NCBI GenBank assembly: GCA_021739805.1
Contig: JAIPBB010000057.1
Span: 1 to 19,490 of the forward strand
Length of the DNA stretch: 19,490 nt
Source: Saprospiraceae bacterium
GTDB taxonomy: Bacteria; Bacteroidota; Bacteroidia; Bacteroidales; JAIPBB01
Reading direction: 5' to 3'
Shown here piece by piece: positions 14,101-19,490 of the stretch (position 1 is its first letter; each line of letters opens with the position of its first letter). Position numbers and translations under genes: made by a program. The notes under the pieces were generated by a model. That model did no database searches, was not told the DNA's origin, and was given only the letters and a program-made list of their open reading frames with translations.

Positions 14101-17100
14101 AAACTAACAGTAGGGGAGTTAGTACAATAATTTGATGCAAGTGAAGAAGTTATAATTACAAATGGATTTTGATTAACAGTTGTTGAAATAGTATCGGTAT
14201 TTGAACAGGCATTAACATCAGTATAATTGTAAAATATATTAACCAAGCCATTCGCCAAAGAAGGATTAAAAGTGTTCCCACTAACACCCGAACCCGAGAA
14301 CACTCCACCGCTTGGAGTTGCACTTAGGCTCACCGGACTTGCATCTTCACAATAGGCTGAAGCTAATACTGTACTGATGTTGACTATCGGAGCAGATGTT
14401 ACATTAGTGACAATTGTATCACTTCCTGTACATCCTGAAACATTTGTGTAATTATAAATAATTTGGTTACTTCCGATTAGGGCTGTTGCTGGATTAAATG
14501 TTGAACCACTTATGCCATCTCCACTGAAAGTTCCACCACTTGGGTATGCTGTTAAATTTACTATTGCTGAGTTGGAACAGTAATTTGAAGCAGGTGAAGT
14601 TGTAATAATTACATATGGATTTTGATTAACTACAGTTGAAACTGTATCAGTATTTGAGCAACCATTAGTATCAGTATAATTATAAAATATGTTCACGGTG
14701 CCATTTGCCATTGATGGGTTAAAAGTGTTAGCACTTATTCCCGGTCCTGAGAAAATTCCACCGGAAGGAGTTGCAGTTAAACTCACCGAACTTGCATCCG
14801 AACAATAAGCAGATGATAAAACAGTAGAAATATTTACTGTTGGAAGAGCGTTAACAATAGTTTGAATAGTATCAGAATTAGAACATCCGTAATTATCAGT
14901 ATAAGAGTAAACAACCAGATTATTGCCAATATTTGCTGATGATGGATTAAAATAATTTCCTGTTAAACCATCACCGCTAAAAGTTCCACCTGTTGGATAA
15001 GCAAGCAGGTTAACAGGCATTTCACTTCTGCAATATGCAGAATTCAAACCGGAAATGATATTAACATTTGGTTTGGGACTTACTACTATATTTATGGTGT
15101 CAGACCCGGTAAAATTAAGGCTATCGGTAACAAATGAAATGTATGTGCCGCTTGTTCCAACTGTAATTGTTGATGATGTGTCAGACAATAGTATTCCATT
15201 TTTCATCCAATTATGTTTGTATGCAGGATTGGAATTGTATCCGGCATCAAGAATTACTGTTTCTCCCTGGCAAATTGTTGTGTCATTCCCAAGATCAACT
15301 TGAACTGCATCTATGATTCCAATATTATCGATGGCAACCATATAAGAACTTTGATTGCCATTAAAAAGACTTACTTGTATATAAACATATTCTCCTGCAT
15401 AATCAGCAATTGGAATAGCTGTTTGATGTAAACCTTGTCCGTTCCAATAATTAGAGTTATTTATTTTATAAACCTTATTGTATGTATTACGGCAATCATT
15501 TGAAAGGCTAACAATTATTGAATCATCATAGTTTAAATTACCCATAACGGCATAATCAAAAACAAGATAACTTTCAGTTGTAACTTTTCCAATAGATCTG
15601 CGCATTTGTGCTTCATAAGGTGCATTAGTAACAGGAGATCCGCTAGAAGGAGGAGATATAGACATATATTGTTGGTAAACGTCTGCAAATAATGCTTTAG
15701 AAGTTAATCCGAAAAAGCCTCCATCCTGAACATAGAATCCATTGTAATTCCAATCGTTATCTCCATTTTCAAAATCTTCGATAAATGGAATTGTTTTATG
15801 ATGCTCATTTTCTCCGTAAAACTTTGCTGTATCATTGAGTCTATTTACTGTATCTGTTGTTAAGTTAGTATATCCAATAACATCAAAATAACCGTTTTGA
15901 GTAGTATTGAAAATTCCTAAATAAACATAATCCATTCCAAAAGAAGGTATAGTGTCAGTATATGTTGCATTGTATGAATGGAATCCGTCATCTGCCTGAA
16001 TACTGCAATAAACAGGAATGTTAGTTTCGCTTGAAAGTCCAAAATTCCTTATAATGGCATATATAGAGTCTGTTTCGCTGCCACATTCTCCACCAGATGA
16101 AGTAATGTTTAACACACCTACATCATGCAATGCGGGTTCCCATAGTCTAATATTGTCGATATAAACTTCATCTGCCATTCCATATCCGGAGCCTTGTTCA
16201 TCATAACATAATACTGCTTCCAGAGAAATTGTAATATTCCCGCCAATATAGGACGAAAGGTCAAATTCAAGAGTTTCATTATTGCTATGGTCGTCAGTGT
16301 TGTTTGGTTGCCAAACGGAATCTCCTGTAAACGCAGCTTTTGCATAAGAAGTGCCGTTTATCATCACTCTGAACCAGTTGTTTTTAATGTCATATGTAGA
16401 TTCATTTTGATAATCAAACATCAGCCTTAATACACTCATTCCTGTTGTGTTTATATCGCAAGAGTATAGTTTTGTAAAGTGTTCGGGATTATTTGCAAAT
16501 GCATCTGTAACATTTGTTGGATAGTTCCAACCAGTGTTTGATTTTCCCTGCATCCTTACTGCTACCCAAGAATCTCCATTGTATTCAGTAGTTAGATTAA
16601 GCTTTGCTTCGCTACCTCTATAGCCTCTCAAATAAAGAGAAGTGCTATCTTCAAAATCTTCATAAAAAGGAGGAATAATAGTTCCAATTTTTTTAATCCA
16701 CCAATTTAAAGTATCGTTTAATAGATTTTGATCATTTGCTAAGTTTGTAAATATGGATAAAAGATGCCAGCCGGGTGATGATAAATCGGCAGTATTAGTA
16801 AAAGTATAGGTAAGTGTGTCTCCTGAAATTATTGTTCCGGTATATGTTTCAGTAATATTTGTTCCCTGGTTTAAACTATAAACGATATTGAAATTTGATT
16901 GAGAGCTTGTTCCATTATTCACAATATTGACTTTAACTTGCTCAGTTGAGCTAAGGGCACATAAATCTGAGCTACCTGCCCATCCAATTACAGCAAGGTC
17001 GTTTGCCGCCGGGCTGTATTCATATGCTCCAATATCAGGAGTTGTGGCATGGCGTGTATTATTATCTTGGTCAACTGTAATTCCGGAAATTACTGTTCCT

Positions 17101-19241
17101 TTGTTATTCATGGAGATTGACGAAGGATGAAGGTTAGTATTGCTGACGAAATTTGGGTTTGTGCTAATTCCATTTGTAGAAAGTCCTGTTCCTGCTTTCC
17201 ATGCAGATAAACTGCTGTAATAATTACCAAGGTAAGCCAGGTTTTGGCTGGTTGAATATAGATTATTGTAATTCATATTCAAATATGATGCCTGAGCATT
17301 TGAATAAAAAGTGTATCCCCCAGTCTGATTAAAAAATATATTATTCTTAATGTGAGTGTTATTATATCCATCTTTATAAAATGAATATGAATTGTAGCCA
17401 TTACCATAGATATTAATGCTGTTAAATGTATAAAGAGTATTAACAGTATTATAATCATAAATCCCATAGCAAGGTGTCGAAGATTGATAATTTATAGAAA
17501 TGGTGTTATTGGAAACAATAGCAGAATCTATTATTGTTCCTGAAAAGTTATGCATGTTAAGAGATATTCCTGCTTCACATCCGGTATTATATACATTGAT
17601 GGTATTGGCGTTTATTCTTGTTCCATTTAATCCGTTATATGAGTATATTCCTAGGTAGTAGTTGTTTGATTTTGATGTCGATATATTGTTGTTATTTATT
17701 ATTGCTGCATTTTGGGCTTTACAAAAAATTCCTGCTGTAAATTGATTATTTAACTGGTTGTAAGAAAAAACATTTCCACTATCAGGAGAATATGAATTTA
17801 AGCCTTGAATATATATTCCATAAGATCCATCATTGATAATGTTATTTGTAATATTTATATTATGGTGAGTCCCATTCGTTATGTTAATAACAGAAGAATA
17901 ATCTGAAGAATGATAAACGTCTGCACCAAGAATAACACAATTATTAATATCAATATTATTACATCCGCCTGCAATTTGTATTATTGGATTATCATCATAT
18001 TGACTGCATTTAAAGCTTAATCTTTTTAGTTTTATAAATGAACTATAGATATTCCATGGCGCTCCCTGATTTCCTTGAATTATTACTGCTGTGCTATCAC
18101 CACTTTGCGATTGGAAGGTAATAGTATTTGTAGAAGAAGCTCCGGGAATATAACCAATACTAATATTTTCATTATATGTGCCATTTGCAATATTAAAAAC
18201 AACCGAACCACTTATCCCACAATTCATTAATGCAGTAGTAGCATCATTAATAGAATTAAAGTCGCCACCACCCATATTATTAATTGTGTATGAACCACTT
18301 AATATATTGCAAATTGAAAGTTGCATGCCAATTGTATCATTATATCTAAATGAGTCGGAGGGATGGCTAACAACTGCACCGCCATAATAAATTCCGTTAA
18401 CAGACATATTTGCGGTGTTTGTAAATGTATAATTAACAGTATCACCCGGATAAACAGTACCGGTGTAAGTTTCGGTTACAATTGTTACTCCTTCATCTAC
18501 AGAATATAATAGATTGAAACCACTTGCATTTGCTGTTCCATTATTCTTAAATTTTACACTAATTGGCATATTTGCATTTGGAGATGTTCCATTAACAGGG
18601 CTAGTCCATTCAAGCATAGCTAAATCTATTGCATAAGGGGCTGATGTATGTATTTTAATATTTGGTCTATAATAACTTATAGAACCATCGAAATAAGGAA
18701 AGTTGCCGTCAGTGCTATTAGTTTTTAAGCGCTGGTAGGAAGGGTGTCCATAAAATTCTGGTCGGTCATTAGTCCAGCTTCCATCATGATTTTCCCATAG
18801 GATAAGTAAATGACCGGAGCCCGAATATTGATATGGAGTTTGAAGATAGATTGTATTCCAACCACTATTCCACGTAAAACTTCCATCAAACACTTTGACT
18901 GCACCAATGTCATTAGGGTTGATATAATCAGCAGAGTAGAACATTGAGTCAGGTATTTCTTTAATATAAATTTTCTGACCAAACATCTGATAATTGCTAA
19001 TAGTATTCGACACCTGAAATTCCAGAGCATTAATCTTTGCCGCTCCAGACAGCTCTGAATTAAGATAAATCTGTGCTGACCAGCTATAGTCATAATATCC
19101 ATAAACTGGTGCATCATAAATTACATTATTTCCGTTTCCAATTGTAATTTGAGAAAAGGAAAAACTTGAAAAAAGCATAATTCCAATTATTAAAATGGAA
19201 TGCTTTAAAAATCGATAGTTTGTAGTTAATAATGTTTTCAT
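11124..19241 (-). CDS. Giant T9SS-exported multidomain surface or secreted protein (2705 residues)
   Basis: The signal peptide is residues 1-31 (ending SFSQ). Approximate order of parts: an N-terminal beta-rich domain (32-197); a CARDB-like domain (200-307); a right-handed beta-helix (310-740) rich in N-x-N-I turns and ending DIGAYEYSP; CARDB-like 2 (745-850); a MAM/jelly-roll-like domain (853-1034, starting PFYEDFED); CARDB-like 3 (1036-1145); jelly-roll 2 (1146-1312, IPFIEDFENG); an Ig-like domain (1313-1386); six about 76-residue repeats (1388-1845, YC...GGTFSG...G-C pattern); two PKD-Ig pairs (about 1845-2170); a PKD domain with YFYWDLGDGNNS (about 2180-2255); more Ig-like modules; an FN3-like region (about 2418-2600); and a T9SS type A sorting domain (2622-2705: GVNIFPNPNNGKF, SIFNTLGKLIY, MPKGIYFVRLI). 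No catalytic motif was seen, so adhesion or matrix binding is likely (inference). It is a single gene with its own promoter and terminator. Confidence 0.9.
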   Translation of the reverse strand: MKTLLTTNYRFLKHSILIIGIMLFSSFSFSQITIGNGNNVIYDAPVYGYYDYSWSAQIYLNSELSGAAKINALEFQVSNTISNYQMFGQKIYIKEIPDSMFYSADYINPNDIGAVKVFDGSFTWNSGWNTIYLQTPYQYSGSGHLLILWENHDGSWTNDRPEFYGHPSYQRLKTNSTDGNFPYFDGSISYYRPNIKIHTSAPYAIDLAMLEWTSPVNGTSPNANMPISVKFKNNGTANASGFNLLYSVDEGVTIVTETYTGTVYPGDTVNYTFTNTANMSVNGIYYGGAVVSHPSDSFRYNDTIGMQLSICNILSGSYTINNMGGGDFNSINDATTALMNCGISGSVVFNIANGTYNENISIGYIPGASSTNTITFQSQSGDSTAVIIQGNQGAPWNIYSSFIKLKRLSFKCSQYDDNPIIQIAGGCNNIDINNCVILGADVYHSSDYSSVINITNGTHHNINITNNIINDGSYGIYIQGLNSYSPDSGNVFSYNQLNNQFTAGIFCKAQNAAIINNNNISTSKSNNYYLGIYSYNGLNGTRINANTINVYNTGCEAGISLNMHNFSGTIIDSAIVSNNTISINYQSSTPCYGIYDYNTVNTLYTFNSINIYGNGYNSYSFYKDGYNNTHIKNNIFFNQTGGYTFYSNAQASYLNMNYNNLYSTSQNLAYLGNYYSSLSAWKAGTGLSTNGISTNPNFVSNTNLHPSSISMNNKGTVISGITVDQDNNTRHATTPDIGAYEYSPAANDLAVIGWAGSSDLCALSSTEQVKVNIVNNGTSSQSNFNIVYSLNQGTNITETYTGTIISGDTLTYTFTNTADLSSPGWHLLSIFTNLANDQNLLNDTLNWWIKKIGTIIPPFYEDFEDSTSLYLRGYRGSEAKLNLTTEYNGDSWVAVRMQGKSNTGWNYPTNVTDAFANNPEHFTKLYSCDINTTGMSVLRLMFDYQNESTYDIKNNWFRVMINGTSYAKAAFTGDSVWQPNNTDDHSNNETLEFDLSSYIGGNITISLEAVLCYDEQGSGYGMADEVYIDNIRLWEPALHDVGVLNITSSGGECGSETDSIYAIIRNFGLSSETNIPVYCSIQADDGFHSYNATYTDTIPSFGMDYVYLGIFNTTQNGYFDVIGYTNLTTDTVNRLNDTAKFYGENEHHKTIPFIEDFENGDNDWNYNGFYVQDGGFFGLTSKALFADVYQQYMSISPPSSGSPVTNAPYEAQMRRSIGKVTTESYLVFDYAVMGNLNYDDSIIVSLSNDCRNTYNKVYKINNSNYWNGQGLHQTAIPIADYAGEYVYIQVSLFNGNQSSYMVAIDNIGIIDAVQVDLGNDTTICQGETVILDAGYNSNPAYKHNWMKNGILLSDTSSTITVGTSGTYISFVTDSLNFTGSDTINIVVSPKPNVNIISGLNSAYCRSEMPVNLLAYPTGGTFSGDGLTGNYFNPSSANIGNNLVVYSYTDNYGCSNSDTIQTIVNALPTVNISTVLSSAYCSDASSVSLTATPSGGIFSGPGISANTFNPSMANGTVNIFYNYTDTNGCSNTDTVSTVVNQNPYVIITTSPASNYCSNSAIVNLTAYPSGGTFSGDGISGSTFNPATALIGSNQIIYNYTNVSGCTGSDTIVTNVTSAPIVNISTVLASAYCEDASPVSLSATPSGGVFSGSGVSGNTFNPSLANGLVNIFYNYTDVNACSNTDTISTTVNQNPFVIITSSLASNYCTNSPTVSLTAYPSGGTFTGNGISGSVFNPASAIVGSNQLIYTYNAVSGCSGADTVSTIVNSLPTVTLSSFADICENQSQLILSGGSPANGDYSGAGVASSSGVFYPSITGPGLIPITYSFTDANGCTAFDTKNLKVVSSPTSNFSVPSNVCPNSMATITYQGTAGSSANFNWNFDYGVINSGSGSGPYQVSWDTSGVKQLSLNVVDSGCTSTTSYNYTNVLNKTASITAIGSTTVCFGDSVILFANSGFGYSYQWLFNSTILPNDTNSFLAANLTGDYSVLVTNNYLCTDTSNTISVMINPLPIANFSVISNACTGNTITVTYTGNASSAATYNWNFDNAIIISGSGQGPYQIKWNSAGTKVISLVVSENNCVSSTHSSNVIINSTEAIITSIGSTTFCNGDSVALYANTGTNLAHQWYKNNNIIAGATNPFYIANSGGLYHVVVTNTVTGCSKSSTPKTITVNTNNFNLAFTATPNSFTAPPFIVSFNNQTPNSSNYYFYWDLGDGNNSTFMQPFHTYQFDGTYDVTLIAENISTGCRDTLVKPNYISCTGGSPNPCSVVANISPSGSAIICVNDSLLLSANAGSGWNYQWLRNGVVIQGADTSSIYAKLAGEYRVIVNDTVCSRTSNPFILGNHPSVIPVISSNDSIRPCTNDSMELFVNTFYNSYLWSTGQTTQSIYVKYSGNYTITTTDINSCALVSTPFIVNASLLQPPEICIVGVDSSNHNRIIWERSSSALVDSFFIYRESTAAGVYNKIGQVDNTQPSIFVDMNSNPAVRAYRYRLTASDTCGSETAMSPYHKTMHLTINKGLPGTYNLIWDGYHGFQFGSYAIYRGADSASMTLLTQIQSTLSSYTDLNPPGDTVFYQIEILSPHGCYPDSIFSKANTNFNSSRSNVANTIAVITPDTTGIHEIVGNNLGVNIFPNPNNGKFVIHLLSPAKENLQLSIFNTLGKLIYKEDNIVFEGEYQNNFDLENMPKGIYFVRLINEEMNIVRKVIIQ
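12735..13712 (-). repeat. Tandem duplication of a PKD-Ig pair, period 489 bp
   Basis: Two in-frame units of 163 residues. DNA landmarks such as GTGCTTCCAATGG recur at 13426 and 12937. At protein level, NFSVPSNVC, GPYQVSWDTSGVK and ITAIGSTTVCFGDSV match NFSVISNAC, GPYQIKWNSAGTK and ITSIGSTTFCNGDSV. This arrangement is older than the 76-residue array, as the units are more diverged. Confidence 0.85.
13945..15080 (-). repeat. Array of about 76-residue repeats with a two-unit (A-B) higher-order period
   Basis: Successive units are spaced 228, 225, 228 and 225 bp (measured at TTCCACC, with CTCCACC in unit 4: 14984, 14756, 14531, 14303, 14078). Units 2 and 4 resemble each other most (NIFYNYTD, SLTATPSGG or SLSATPSGG), as do units 3 and 5 (LTAYPSGGTF, SNYCSNS or SNYCTNS). 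The array therefore grew by duplicating a 453-bp pair. Each unit has two Cys (YC and GC or AC) that may form a disulfide. A sixth, diverged unit follows at lower coordinates. Confidence 0.88.
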
Positions 19242-19305
19242 GTTTTTTTATATAGAGTTAAAAATCAACAATTATTTCTGTGAAAAAAATCACAAAAAAT
19301 AATAA

Positions 19306-19337
19306 CAAATATATTCAAAATTAACATTCGAAGACAA
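19306..19337 (-). promoter_or_regulatory. Candidate promoter of the giant gene
   Basis: The minus strand carries TTG at 19337-19335, then 21 bases, then TATATTTG at 19313-19306. This is an exact -7 TAnnTTTG box with roughly canonical -33 spacing for Bacteroidota sigma promoters. The leader to the ATG at 19241 would be about 55-60 bases. No Shine-Dalgarno sequence is seen. Confidence 0.55.
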
Positions 19338-19391
19338 GTATTATTTGTTAAATAAAAACATTTTTATTTTAGTTATATAATAGAAAAAAAC

Positions 19392-19409
19392 CTGCGGTGA
19401 AAACCGCAG
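19392..19409 (-). terminator. Intrinsic terminator of a gene upstream (outside the window)
   Basis: The minus strand reads CTGCGG, loop TTTTCA, CCGCAG, then G and T7. It would end transcription from a minus-strand gene beyond 19490. Positions 19410-19490 show no clear coding end: only a short open frame with a stop near 19434, too short to call. Confidence 0.75.
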
Positions 19410-19490
19410 ATTAGATGTTATGGAGAATTGTTTCAGGGTAGCATTGAATTGACTTTTCTCCTTTTCTCCCAATCACCCGTCAACCTCGAT

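Noticed and set aside
13945..15080. Regular repeat spacing suggestive of a CRISPR array
   Set aside because: The units are about 226 bp, protein-coding and diverged, with no short identical repeats and no spacers.
18725..19117. 130-codon minus-strand frame inside the giant gene
   Set aside because: It is an out-of-frame shadow of the giant coding region, without protein-like composition or a start context.

Overview
The window looks like a chromosome piece from a Bacteroidota organism, probably of the order Bacteroidales or a close relative. The DNA is AT-rich. Two large exported proteins carry type IX secretion (T9SS) sorting domains. TAnnTTTG-type promoter boxes precede several genes and Shine-Dalgarno sites are mostly absent. 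A FISUMP/DUF1566 protein and a DPP IV-type S9 peptidase also fit that phylum. All calls were made by reading the sequence; no database was searched.

Layout. Positions 1-690: the 3' end of a plus-strand gene converges on a small exported protein. Positions 800-7140 are an accessory patch. It holds an orphan hicB antitoxin gene whose hicA toxin gene is broken by a nonsense codon and a frameshift, a HEPN/MNT (HepT/MntA-like) toxin-antitoxin pair with overlapping genes, a 538-residue protein of unknown function, and a FISUMP surface protein. Between them lie remnants: two copies of a hicB gene with the same internal deletion, and the 3' end of a LuxR-type HTH regulator. Positions 7150-8300: a small ArsR-family repressor, a decayed DUF1016/YhcG-like gene, and a tRNA-Val(GAC) with its own terminator and a decayed second tRNA 5' end beside it. 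Positions 8400-10590: an exported dipeptidyl peptidase IV. Positions 10780-10975: a compound inverted repeat of the kind dispersed in Bacteroidota genomes. Positions 11076-19313: one transcription unit encoding a 2705-residue T9SS-exported multidomain protein, bounded by a promoter-like box and a strong intrinsic terminator.

The most unusual structure is the repeat architecture of the accessory patch. A segment of about 100 bp occurs on both sides of hicAB in direct orientation. A related repeat of about 140 bp, made of the same segment plus the deleted hicB, occurs on both sides of the FISUMP gene, again in direct orientation. So two unrelated cargo units are each bracketed by direct repeats from one family, like a cassette array or a site of repeated duplication and insertion. 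No recombinase gene is visible.

The other genes do not form an obvious shared pathway. DPP IV and the two T9SS-type proteins share an envelope or extracellular theme (peptide use, surface display). The accessory patch is mostly toxin-antitoxin genes in different stages of decay.
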